Part shown: positions 49,201-60,946 of the stretch, piece after piece
Position numbering within the stretch: the first letter of the stretch is position 1
Layout: each line of letters starts with the position of its first letter
Source: Seriola aureovittata
Lineage: Eukaryota > Chordata > Actinopteri > Carangiformes > Carangidae
DNA length: 64,000 nucleotides
Direction of reading: 5' to 3'
NCBI RefSeq assembly: GCF_021018895.1
Contig: NC_079375.1
Span: 14,531,492 to 14,595,491, forward strand
The notes under the pieces: generated by a model
Told to the model about the DNA's origin: nothing
What the model saw: the letters and a program-made list of their open reading frames with translations, nothing else
The model's database searches: none
Made by a program: the position numbers and the translations under genes

Positions 49201-52200
49201 GACACACATTAAACCAGCCCTGTCTGCAAGGGGCGGAGAAAGCTGCCGCATGTTTACATCCACGGCACGGTCACACATTCACACAGTTTGGTGTTTTCAC
49301 ACGGACAGATGCAGTGCCCTGACTAGCAGCATCCTGACTGGTTGAGGGCTCTGGTGGGATTGGGCTGATGCTAGATCTGATACAACCACTCAAGCTTACC
49401 TGCTCCCTGATTGGTTACATCATTATGTGTGACACAGTGACACAGTTTTGACTGTAGTGCTGCAGCACAGAAACAGTTGGTGTGCCTTTATTTCTTGCGG
49501 ACTGATGATAGATAGTAAAGATCCTCCTAGTGGCACAATGTGTTGTTTTTTTGGAGTGCAGTGGGATAAATAGAGGTGAAATTACCAGAATAGGGAAGGA
49601 GGGTTTGATAGGAAAAAATGCTTCAGCGTGTGTTATCTGTTTACACCCTGCTTTTGCAATTAACAATGCTGTAAATGTGGAATGAAGCATAGACATCTGT
49701 TCAGTTATTATTATCCAAAGTAATTTCCACATTTAAAGCATTACATATCATAACCCTCTGGCTATAAAAGGTTGTGCCTACATGTTCTACCACAGAGCAT
49801 GCAGCCGCACAGATTCTTCAGTATGTTCTTGACCTACTTGAATTGCTGCACAGAATGTGCATTTAAATTCTTTGCACTTGAGTAAACATTTCTTTTGCAC
49901 AAGCACCCAGCAATGCTTTTAAATGCTCCTTTGTTCCAAAATGTTGCTCAAAGCATTGGTCATCCACACTCATATGCTACCTCTGTGAGAGAAAGCAAGT
50001 GGGGAATTGTTAATCAACCAAATGTAGCTTTGCCGCTGCCACTGTTCCTGTCACAAACCGTTCTGCTCAGTTTCACTAAAGTTCAAACAGTCCACACTTT
50101 CATGATTTCAGTAGTTGGCCAGATGCCAGTACTCTTCCGACTCCAAATTCACAAGAAGGGCTCCCCTCCCCCGAAAAGCCTCCTGCTGATTTATCTACAG
50201 GGGTTGTCCGTTCTTTAACACACGAAACAATGGCTGACCCTCACACCCCCACAAGTCCACTTTCTGTGCAAGGCACAGACGCAAAAACACCAATGTTTTC
50301 ACAGGCATTTTAGGATAGCGACTAAAGCTAGTACATTTTGTTCTTGTGTTTGTTCAGTAGAAATGCGACATGTCATCTGTAAAAAAAAAAAAAAAAGATA
50401 ATAATATGAAACTTTGTTGGTTAAAGTGGAGACACTGGCACTGCAGAAAAAGCAGCACAAACATAAAACAACAAAGAACAGAAAGAGAGAACAATGGTCA
50501 AGCAAAAAGGTGATCTACAGAATACTAAAAAATGCAAGATATAAAAATCCACACATTTACAAAATTATACAAATATAATACAAATATATCACTGATTTTT
50601 TAGATATTTGAAATGTGGTTACTGTTTTACTGAAACACTCAAGTAATCAAATGTAAGTGAGTTTAAAAAAAAAAATAACAACTTCCCAAAAATCAAGTTT
50701 GTTTTACAGGCATTACAACATTCATATACCAAAACAATTATAAAAATTAAATATGAATCAACCAAATTAAGAAATTTAGTAAAACAATACATCACATTTT
50801 GTGGTTTTCAGCTCTGTAAAGAGGCCATGTTTACGCCGTGTGATGCTAACAGCCGGCTCTCACATGGCAGCCATTATACTAAGCCTGTTTGTTTAAAACA
50901 CTTGCACACAAACAGGTCAACGTTCTAGATCAGGCTCACCAGTGAATGAACACTTATGCCAAACAGATGCTTAATGAACAGCACCACCTTAAGATGACTC
51001 AGTCATAAATTCCTGCACACCTAAAGCACCTTCTGTCACACCAACTCACTGCATGTACACACCTTCAACTGATTAAAAGTTGAATGATATGACACTATCA
51101 ACTGAGTATTATACTCAGCAATTTGTGCATCATGCAAAAGCCTTGAACAAGTTTAATCTTTAAAAATGATTGTATTTTTTTTAAAGATTTTTATATTTTT
51201 TATAGGTAAATGTACAGTGGAGAAAAAAAATACAATATTTCCCTTGACTTAAGTACAATCAATTCAAAACTGTACTCACGTATAGTACTTGAGTAAATGT
51301 ATTTTGCTACGGGAGAAGGGAAGATCACTGTTATTTCTAAGAAATATTCTTGTCTAGTGTCATCAGATATAACCTGTAGAGGCTGGGTGAGGCAGAGCGG
51401 CAGATGAGGAAGAGAGTAAAATATAATCAAATGATCCAGTCTCCGCCAGAAGGAAGCAGTAAAATGTGCATAGTTGTTTGTGTGGAGGAAGTGAGTTTTA
51501 GTAGCTGCTGTCGTAGCAGAGGCAAAAATAAGGAATCATTTAATGCACAACGTGTGTATGACATATGTGGTGATTCAGCTCAGCTCCTTCCTATGTCATA
51601 TGGTGAATATAAACTGACCTGGATCCTGTTTTGGCCTGTTTACAGGTCAACTATTTGATCAAATGTAACATGAAATATATATTCTTTCACGCTCTACACT
51701 GACTTTTTCTTTTGTCCACAGTGACTACGTCAGCAAATAAAAATAGTCTCGAAGAGCAAGTGATCATTATCTATATGGGCTTTTACCATGACCTTGGCAT
51801 TTGCTTTAGCTCTTCCTTGTTTGTCTTTGGCTGGCTGCACGATCCTGCTTGTCAATATGTGCTGCTGTGCTAATAGTAAGAGCCATCAGGTTATGACTAA
51901 TATGCTGAAAAAGGAATACATCCAGGAGAGTGTGTGGCATAGAGGGTCACTTTCAATTGTCCGCTCATTTTGTAGTACCACATGGAAAATATGAGGTGGC
52001 TCAAGTTAAATATCAAAATAAGATTTTGGACACAGCTGTTTATACTCTACGCCCTAACCAAATATGGTCATCTGTACCCGAGGTCTGGTTGTGTGTGTTG
52101 CAAAAAAAACGTGACAACTGATGAACTCCTTATTTTCCAGTTCCACTGTTCAAGATCACATGCTGACTCAGTATATCTGCTTTTCATATTTCACATTTCT

Positions 52201-53717
52201 CTATATTTGGCTGACCAAACATGTGCCTGCTCAGCCAGAGATCTTCCCTGACTTCTCTCTCTTCCTGTTGTCACTGTAGCTTCCATCAACAGCATCAATT
52301 TTAGACGCGACTACAGATGTATTGTAAGTATTGTCATGTTTGAACACAGAGGGGACACTAAATATAATCGAATCATTTGCTAATAAAGTGTTAATAACTT
52401 TGTTATGATGACAAAATATAGCGATGTATTCATACTCTGTCTCTCTCGCTGGCTCTGCCTGCTCTTCCTAACATGTTTACTTCTCTACTATTTTCAGTTT
52501 TTCAAAGCTGACTTGTTACACACAGGTTTTTAATTCATCAAAACCAAAGCCTGGGGAGAAATTGGGTGAGTTTTGCAGTCACGAGCCAGATATAAATAAC
52601 AAACAAACACACACACACACACACACACACACATGCAAAACCCAAAACACTACAGTTTGATTCTGTATCAGTGCAAATATAAGTATACTGAATACAAGCT
52701 CAGTAATTAAGAAAAGTAGATATGTAATTCTATAAATGTGTGGTAGTGATAGAAGGGATGAAATTTTGTCTTGCATGATCATTTCTTTTCAAAAGCTTTA
52801 ACTCCATCCTCTCACACTGCACTGCACACACAGCACATTGCACGTCCTGAGGAAATGAAGACACGCCTGAACTCGACATACGGCAAACAAACTGGGTAAA
52901 GTCCACTGCTGGTTATGGTTAACAGGGACTTCCTAAGGTCCAGAGAATGGCAGTGGGACAGAGAGTAAAAACACAACTGCTTTGTCTTTCTTTGTTCATC
53001 CATCCATGTGGTTCTAGTCCTGACCAGCTAAGACAGGAGAAGCCTTTCTGTCAGTTTTCCCTATTGAACACCTCTCACTTTTGTTGATAGTCATTACAAA
53101 GGGAATGCTTATTCTTCCAGGATTCCTGTTGACCTGTTTTTCAGCTCCCTTTAAGCACAGGCATAAGGAAAATCTGATGCTATGATGCTCGCACATGTCA
53201 CATGTGTTTGTAAAGTCAGCTCATTAAAGGTACTCAAAACTGCAGGGACAAACCACAATGTCAAGTGTTTCTTCATCATTAAGAAAATAAATAACATTAT
53301 CCAGTATGCCTGACATGAGTCTTGATAAGGCACATAGCAGTTGGATAGAAAACAACAGATATTGTACATTATATTAGTTTAATCTTGATTCTGTTTGTTC
53401 TGGCTTTAAGACAGAGATATGACGAGTTGTGTTACGTGAGATGATGAGGTGGCAGGGTGAGGCAGAGAAGTATGACGTGACTGTGCAATGTCAAAAGGAT
53501 TAAATGTTCCTCAATGCAGCAAGCCCCTGGAAAAAATTAGCTGGTTAATGTAAGACTTTTCAAGGCTATTGATACACTTGAGGCTTTAATTATTCTTGTT
53601 TGGTCTTTTAATGTAGTTCTGTAGTTTCCCCCCTTTTTCTTCCCTTTGGCTTTGTTCTCCATTGATTTTATGTGTCACAAATTTTTACACAATGGAGAGT
53701 TCTTGTTATTTTTAACA
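46219..53717. other. intergenic, no gene seen
   Basis: No exon was recognised. The region contains A-rich runs (48367-48380, 50381-50396) and a (CA)n tract at 52608-52632. A fragment of the AGTGGTGG family lies at 51.22-51.31 kb (ACTTGAGTAAATGTATTTTG). Several stretches (46.25-47.06 kb) look like old repeats. The 138-residue frame at 47.6 kb and the 105-residue frame at 49.4 kb show no family features. Confidence 0.45.
52608..52632. repeat. (CA)n microsatellite
   Basis: This is a short perfect CA run. Confidence 0.95.
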
Positions 53718-54694
53718 GTGGTAAAAGATGTATTCAGGTTTTAATTCAGTAAAACTGCCACAATTTAAACATACTACATTTTTTAAATATATGTTTTTAC
53801 TTGAGTAAAATCATATAAGTAAATATTAGCAGCACAACATGTAGGCAGAATAATAATGGCTGATAAAATTAGAGTCAGTTTTAATTACTTTATATAGGCT
53901 ACTGTTGGTAATTAATCCACAACAGATATTTTTGGTCATGCTAGCAGCTAACTATTTGATGGATTGCCATGAAATCAATGACTGCTAATGAAATTCGCGA
54001 TCCTCTGACCTTTTATGTAGTGCCAACATTCAGTTTTAGACAAGTCAGTTATAATTGAAATCACACATATGCCTCCAGTGCCTTTATAATCAACAGCATA
54101 CAATATCATTCCAAACTTGATTTGGATAAGGGAAAATTCCCAAGAAACTAATTTGGCAGGTAAATAAGAAAGAAACCTCAAGAAGAGCAAGTCAAAGTTT
54201 TAATTATCAAGAAAAATAACGCTACATCTACTTGAAGTAGTCGCACAAAATGTTGTACAGACATGTACATGTTTCCCTCAGACTGACTGCACAACCCTTG
54301 TTTTTTGTCTGTAATTTGTGTTACATGCTAAAGGGAAGCTACCAAGCTAACATGCTAAAGTAGGAGGATGAACATGGTAAACATTTTACCTGCGAAACAT
54401 CAGCATGTTATCATTTAGCTATGAGCATGTTAGCATGCTGACATTAGCATTTAGCTGTGAAACCACTCAGCAGCTAGCATGACTATGGACACGTCTTGTT
54501 TCAGAATGATTACAGTTGCTATGTTCTGTATATAACAGCTGTGAAATAAATGTACAGGAGAGAATTGTCTGAAATTTCCCTCTATAATGAAGTAAACTAA
54601 AAGTATAAAGTAGTAAGAAAAAAAGAAAATACTCCATTACAAGTACCTCAAAAGTACTGTACTAGAGTGAATGTACTTGTGTTCCACCACAGGT
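53718..54694. mobile_element. nested repeats: AGTGGTGG-type ends around a GCTAGCATG-rich element
   Basis: The right end reads GAATGTACTTGTGTTCCACC. Its reverse complement (GGTGGAACACAAGTACATTC) resembles the left end near 53,718 (GTGGTAAAAGATGTATTCAG). Both belong to the same teleost family as 33.72 kb. Between them lies a second repeat with many AGCATG/GCTAAC motifs (about 53,930-54,490), for example GAGCATGTTAGCATGCTGAC at 54424-54443. This suggests one element inserted within another. Confidence 0.5.
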
Positions 54695-55132
54695 TATTCA
54701 AAGACACAACCCAGTAAGATAAGCCTGGTTCTATGTACCAAATATGTATTACAAAGTCTTCCTTATAATAAACCTAGAGCAGTGAACCAACAAGACAGAG
54801 GACTGACAGGGTTCCTCCTCGGTTAGTCATCCTGTGGTGGCTGTTTCAGGAAAGAACATCAGTCCTGAGTCATGCCATCCGGCTCGACAAGACTAACGAA
54901 TACAGGTGATCTGAGGACAGCCAACAGTGGGAACAGATGAAAGACAAAGGCTCTAACCTCAGATAACCCTGTGGTGTAAACAGGCGATAGAAAGAAATCT
55001 GTAAGAGTTAGATAAGTAATGATTACAGAAATAAACTGAGATATTTTTGAAACATGTTATGCGTTAACTTATTTCCCTCCATGAGTGATAATGTACTACA
55101 CTGTGATTAAGTAATCTCCAGGATGTATGGCC

Positions 55133-55137
55133 TGTGT

Positions 55138-55178
<41 letters not shown>

Positions 55179-55207
55179 TCTGTGTGTGTGTGTCTGTGTG
55201 TGTGTGT

Positions 55208-55262
<55 letters not shown>
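55133..55262. repeat. long compound (GT)n microsatellite
   Basis: This is about 130 bp of GT with scattered TATG and TCTG interruptions. It is the longest dinucleotide array in the window. Confidence 0.98.
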
Positions 55263-55264
<2 letters not shown>

Positions 55265-55601
55265 ACAACACATCAACAGATTTTACACACATGATCAGGC
55301 ATGTAAAACGCACTGACCCTGTGTGTAAAGCTACTGTCTTTTGTACCCACTCACATAATTGTCTTGTCCTCTGCCATTCATGTTTACATAATGGAAAGAA
55401 CCTCAACTGTTCTGTCAACAGAAAAGCTCGCATTATGGTTATAATTTGATGATTACACAACAATTACATTGTGACATCAAAACAAGTTCCTCAGTTACTG
55501 TCAGTGTATTTTCTTACATATTTTGTGTTTTGGCTTTTGTAAATGTGTTGTTTATGTTTAACAAATCCAAGTTTCCATGTGATACAGCTTACGTCTTGAA
55601 C

Positions 55602-55760
55602 TTTAAAGGGGCATTCCACCAATTAAAATAAATATAGTCAGATCACTAGTCATAGGGAGCATTATTCAGCCTTTGAAAGCAGTTGTGTAATGTTCTCTGT
55701 GGCTATGGAGGAGTTTTGTTATTTGTCATAAATCACCTCGGCTTATGCTTAGAGACAGCA
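55602..55760 (+). mobile_element. repeat fragment with family A-like terminus
   Basis: It begins TTTAAAGGGGCATTCCACCA, close to the start of family A copy 1 (TTAAAGGGGAAGTCCACC). It then diverges (GGGAGCATTATTCAGCCTTT). It is probably a related non-autonomous element. Confidence 0.45.
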
Positions 55761-56714
55761 AATCTTTAGCCACACTGGTGATATGGCTCTTAATGACACT
55801 GACAACAATCAGGATGGATTGCCAAACAATTTTCCAAAGACATTCATAGTCCCCAGAGGTTGAAGCCTACTACTTCTCCTGGCTTCTCATCTATTATTTG
55901 GTTTATGACCAAGTCATAATGCTTAATGCTAATTAGCAACTCTTACAATCAGATAGAGATTGACCACATGAAAGTACAGGTGTAAATGCACCCAAGACAC
56001 ATTGAGGACAGATTGTGATCCGATCTGCCAAACCACCTCCAGAGGTGGTCAGAGACGCATTGTGACCACATTGAACACAAGTGTAAATACAACTGGGTTG
56101 GCAAACATACGTAGCAAATTGAATAACGTGTGACTGTCCTAAACCAATGAGGTAGCAGTTAGCCAGCCATTAGCCAGAAAAAGTAGTCTCACAAAGCAGT
56201 CTCTCTCAGTCTTTCCTGCTTTCGTCTCCGGAAATTCCAGTTGTCAAAGACAGCTTCTTCCCCTGCTTTGAAAAGCAAGCAAACACAATAACTATCCCTT
56301 TTGTTGTTGCTGTTGTTGTTTGCTGATGTGATATGAGCTGGCCAGAGCGAACAGATTGGAGTATTTTCGTTTTGGAACTACATCATGTATATGTGTCCTC
56401 CTCTCTGTGCATTTGTATACACAGCCATGTTTGAGTATTTTTACGAGTATTTACAAGGGTTTTCATTGAAAACAGGTGAATTAGAACATTTCTTTTAATT
56501 AAATTTTTTCCTACTTATTTGCATTTTTATTAATTTTTATTTTTCTCATTCTTATTCTAACAGCGATTAAGTTGGTGTGAAAATACGCTGGGCCCAGTCT
56601 CTAATCTTTGTCCTCATCAAGTGCTGATTCAAATCACAGAAACAGACGGGTTGCTGTTGTTGCATAATTGCCAACAGCGTGTCAGGGTTAGCAAGCCATC
56701 ACATACAGACAAAA

Positions 56715-56718
<4 letters not shown>

Positions 56719-56751
<33 letters not shown>

Positions 56752-56769
56752 ACACGCACACACACACAT
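56719..56769. repeat. (CA)n microsatellite
   Basis: This is a CA run with a few GACA and GCAC interruptions. Confidence 0.97.
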
Positions 56770-58214
56770 GCTGGCTTGTCAGTGCTGTCATGCAAGTGTC
56801 TACATCTTTTGTTGGATTCTTGTAATCTGCTTGCTCCGTATTTGTGTCTTTGTTTACTTCAAAATGAAAATGTAAAGATGACGACAACAACAGCAGATGA
56901 ATTGTTCACTGAATGCTTGAGGCCTCTTTCTAACCCAGAGATTTAAAAATGATTACACGAGAGCAGTGCCCTTTCCAACCCCCACACCCTTTTGAGCTCC
57001 AGTAAGATTAAAGGCTGATCATGTATCTGATGGTGCCACAGCAAGTTTCTTACTGCCATTAGTCTGTTGCAAGGGCCTAATCCCAGCAAATCCGTTATTT
57101 TCCTCAGTACATCCAACACACACACAACTGCCAGCCTCAACTGAGCCACAACAACAAGTAGGGTAAATGAGCGAAGTAGGAGCAAAGAATAAAAACTGTG
57201 TGTTGCTACTCAAAGGATTGTCATCAGTTCGAATCAGTTTTCTTCTAATCTGCGGGCCGGTAATCAAAATAGAACGATGCACAGCAGACGGGAATGACGC
57301 ATTTTCCCATAAGGTTGAGTTCTTGGTGTCCGTCTGCGACCTGTTCAGAGTAATAGGATCACTTCAGTGGAGGGCAGAGGTTTTAGGGAGGTCATGAAGC
57401 AGTGGGGGTGCAGCAGGAGAGCGCTGAGAGACCAGTGATTGGACAGATGCATGTCCAGTCCTCTTTGAAGCCAAAAAACATGTGTCAAAGCATGTGTGTA
57501 GAGAACAGTGTGTGGACTGATTCTGACAAAGTGAGTTGCAGCGAGGGTGCTTTTTGCAACACGAGTAAGTGGATGTGCTAAATTACCATCAACACAAGCT
57601 GCGATTAACAGAAGTAGTGATAATGAATAATCACATTGAACAAACTGATTATTTAACTAATGTCACTGATATTCAAATATGTGAGTGAGTGAATTGCAAA
57701 ATTATCAACCATTTTATGGTGGACAAGACGCTGCAACTTCTGAAAACATAAGAGCATGAATTAAAAATCTTCACCACTTTGAGAACATGAGGGCAAAAGT
57801 AGAAAACGAAGCAAATAAATAAAATACAAACTAGCCGAGAGACACATTTGCCAATCTGAAACCACATACACACATGTGCTGCAAAAACAGGAACGCTACA
57901 AAAAAATTATGACTGATGACTGATATGATGACTAATCGATAATGTGCAAAAATGTATGTTTATTTTAATATTCTGACCGCCTGACATTATGGGAATTATT
58001 GACTATTCACATTGTTAGTTTTTATTGTCGACTGGAAACTCTCACTGTGTTGTAGATTTGTTTCATTGTTCTCTATGACTTGCAGTGTTTTTTTACACCA
58101 TGCCCATGCTGTCAGACTGATTTATGTTTTTCAAAATGCTTGTGTTTTACTTGTTTGTTTTACTTGTGTGTGTTTTCTTAAAGGAAACGATAGAAACTAC
58201 TCTAAAGTCTTCAC

Positions 58215-58285
58215 ATTAAATATGGAGCTATGGTCAGGAGATGGTTAACTTAGCTTAGCATAAAGACTGAATGGGAGGGTTGTGC
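58215..58285 (+). mobile_element. fragment of the TTAA MITE family
   Basis: ATATGGAGCTATGGTCAGGA followed by GATGGTTAACTTAGCTTAGC and ATAAAGACTG matches the interior of the copy at 31.06 kb. No ends were seen. Confidence 0.5.
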
Positions 58286-60548
58286 CTGCAAGTAAAGCAC
58301 TAACCTTGACGGCTCCTCTGGACATGCTGTACAAATTCAGGGCGAGTCTTTACAAAGTAAATAAAGAAAGTACATATCACATTGATAATCAGGCTTGTGA
58401 AAAGCCAGGCAGTGCAGCTGTCTCTGCAAGACAACCTTCATCAGCAGCAAGGTGAAACAACTGATATTACAGGCTGGGTAGACGGACATTAATCTTTCCC
58501 ACAGATGTTTGACTTTTCCCAGCTTAAACAGCGCGCCAATGAGACATAGACTTGCAACTCTTCTCTTTAGATAGATTTTATTTTTATTTTATTAATTTTA
58601 AACACAATCATTAATAGGTTTTGTGGTTATTTGTTTTTAAAGGCTGACTCATAAATAGAAGTAAAGCACTCCAGAGAGTCCATAGTGGCCTACACTACCA
58701 AATTTGTTCATGTTGTTTCAATAGACCAAAAACTCTCTTCTCTCTGACTGCTCTTCAGACTGATAAAAATGAGTAGTGAGGGCTTGTCGAATCTCTTATT
58801 TCCTCCCCCAGAGGCTGTTATGTTTTTGCACCTGCTATTTTGTTGCTCTCTCACCAAGCCATCTTGAAAACTTTCCATAACATTGGCTGGACAGATAGAC
58901 CTTGTACTGAGAAACATTTTCGGAAGTGATTTGCATTTCAATCATCATTAATCTTTTTTTTTTCTTGACATTGCCTGAGGTGGACATGTATGGACATGAT
59001 TGTGCATCCATGGTCTGGAATGTACTGTGCATACAATTGGACAGTGGAAAAGTACATCGTGCTGCATGAGTAATTTAAAGAGTTTCCTTGGACATATTGA
59101 TGCTTTGTCGCATTGTCACTATTGGTGTCAGTGTAACAACCTCTGCTCTCCATGATGTGGAAAAATACAACCTTTTCAAAGCTTTTCACATCTGCGTATC
59201 TGAGTATCACTTCAACTTCATAAACACTGACTGACTGGTCTGGATGCTGTGGGTCTACTACAGTACATCACAAGGTCATGACCTCCACCAGTAAATGTCC
59301 AAAAAAGTTAGAAACTGATTTCAAGTGACTTTGTTTGTAGGTAGTTTGTTTATTACACCAACTGGAAAAGAACAAAGGTGTGTCATCTCTATAGAACATG
59401 TCCACATCACTATTAAACAATGTGTCTACCAGCAGACAGAAGAGACAAACCCTTCATCAAATGCTGAATCAACAACGTTGAGTGTTAATTTCCATTTAAC
59501 TCTTAACTTTGAGTTCCCATATTTAGCTTTTAAAAGCAGTATACAAACATTTAACACTTAGCTTTATAATGTAGTCGTGCAGAACTATAATACAGACTTA
59601 AATGTTAATGTTAATGTACAGTTTCTGTCAATAATTGTAACTTCTCCCATGAAGATGTATTTTGTATCATTATATTAATGTTGTCATTCATTATGTGTTT
59701 ACACCAGCCTCCCCTTTGGTTGTCCACAGGAGGAGTTATATTGGTAATAAACACTTATATCTGCTTACAACAGCATTAAAGTGGATTAGTGACTATTTAT
59801 TACATGTGTGTATTCTGCTTAATGATAAATATGTGCACTTAAAGTAATTTGTTGCCTTATCATGTTATCTGGCTGCATGTTAACAGCATAATTATATGAG
59901 AAATAAGTAATGAGGAAGGGGAGAAATTGTAAACCTTTAGTGACAATGTAACTCAAGGAACTGATATAAATTACAACTGCATTACAGTGGAGGTGTTATT
60001 TACTCTACTGACTGTGGTCTAGTTTACTGAACGGCCCTGTTTGCCACAGAATATACAGCATACTTGGCATGTTTTCTAATTAAAGTTAAAGTAGGTTCAC
60101 AAAACACCTTTCATTCTAGCACATAAACTATTTGTCCTGTTCAGCTCTGTTTTCTGAGGCGAACAACTTGGGGTCTAAAGATTCAAAATCCAGTGAAACC
60201 ACTTTGAACTCTGAAGCTAGGGATTGCCCTCCAGTGGCCAGTGGAGAGGGGATTAAGAGGGGACAACCTCAAGGCAGAATTGTTCAGGAATATTAATCAT
60301 ACAGCACTGCATAATGGGCCTAACAGTATATCTTCCACAACAGCACAATCAGTTACATAACTTTTTAACTACAGTATTACAGTGCAGGTAAGTAGTAAGT
60401 AGCCTTTTGAGTTTAACCATTGGTGTTAAAATTAATTTTTATCCCTTGTGTTTATTATGCCTCCGCAAGAGCCAGAACATTGTTTTCGGGTTGTCTGTAC
60501 ATATGTCTCTTGGATTCAAGAATGAACTGATTAGATTTTGGTGCTCAA

Positions 60549-60590
60549 AGGTCAAAGGTCAAAAGTCAAAGGTCAAGGTCGTGGTGACCT
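60549..60590 (+). promoter_or_regulatory. array of AGGTCA half-sites, DR1 spacing
   Basis: AGGTCA is at 60549-60554, 60556-60561 and 60570-60575, with AAGTCA at 60563-60568. All are spaced 7 bp apart (one-base spacers). AGGTCG follows directly, and an inverted TGACCT lies at 60585-60590. DR1 is the known site type for RXR, PPAR and HNF4 dimers. The array lies within a repeat of a type seen often in fish genomes, so function is uncertain. Confidence 0.5.
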
Positions 60591-60898
60591 CATAAAACCC
60601 TGTTTTGGCCTTGTGAACACAATATCTCAAGAACTCCCCAAGGGACTCCCTTCAAATTTGGCACATGTGACATTCTGACACGAGTACTCAGCAGTCATTA
60701 CTACATTATTATATGAGTTCTCAGTAATCATGGGTAGGACCAGTTTGATCTCAACTACATGCCTGTAAAGTTTCGTGATTGTATCTTGCATAGTTGTAAC
60801 ATTATCATGGTCACAAAAATCCTTTCACAGAAACATTAACAGCTACCAAAGTAAAAAACTCAAACTGTTCTCACTAATACAGTAGGTGTTTTCTATGA

Positions 60899-60899
<1 letters not shown>

Positions 60900-60945
<46 letters not shown>
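60900..60945. repeat. (CA)n microsatellite
   Basis: This is a perfect CA run of 46 bp. Confidence 0.98.

Positions 60946-60946
<1 letters not shown>

Noticed and set aside
55064..55449. Cys-Val and His-Thr repeat proteins on both strands.
   Set aside because: They are translations of the (GT)n array; the same applies to the frames over the other CA/GT tracts.
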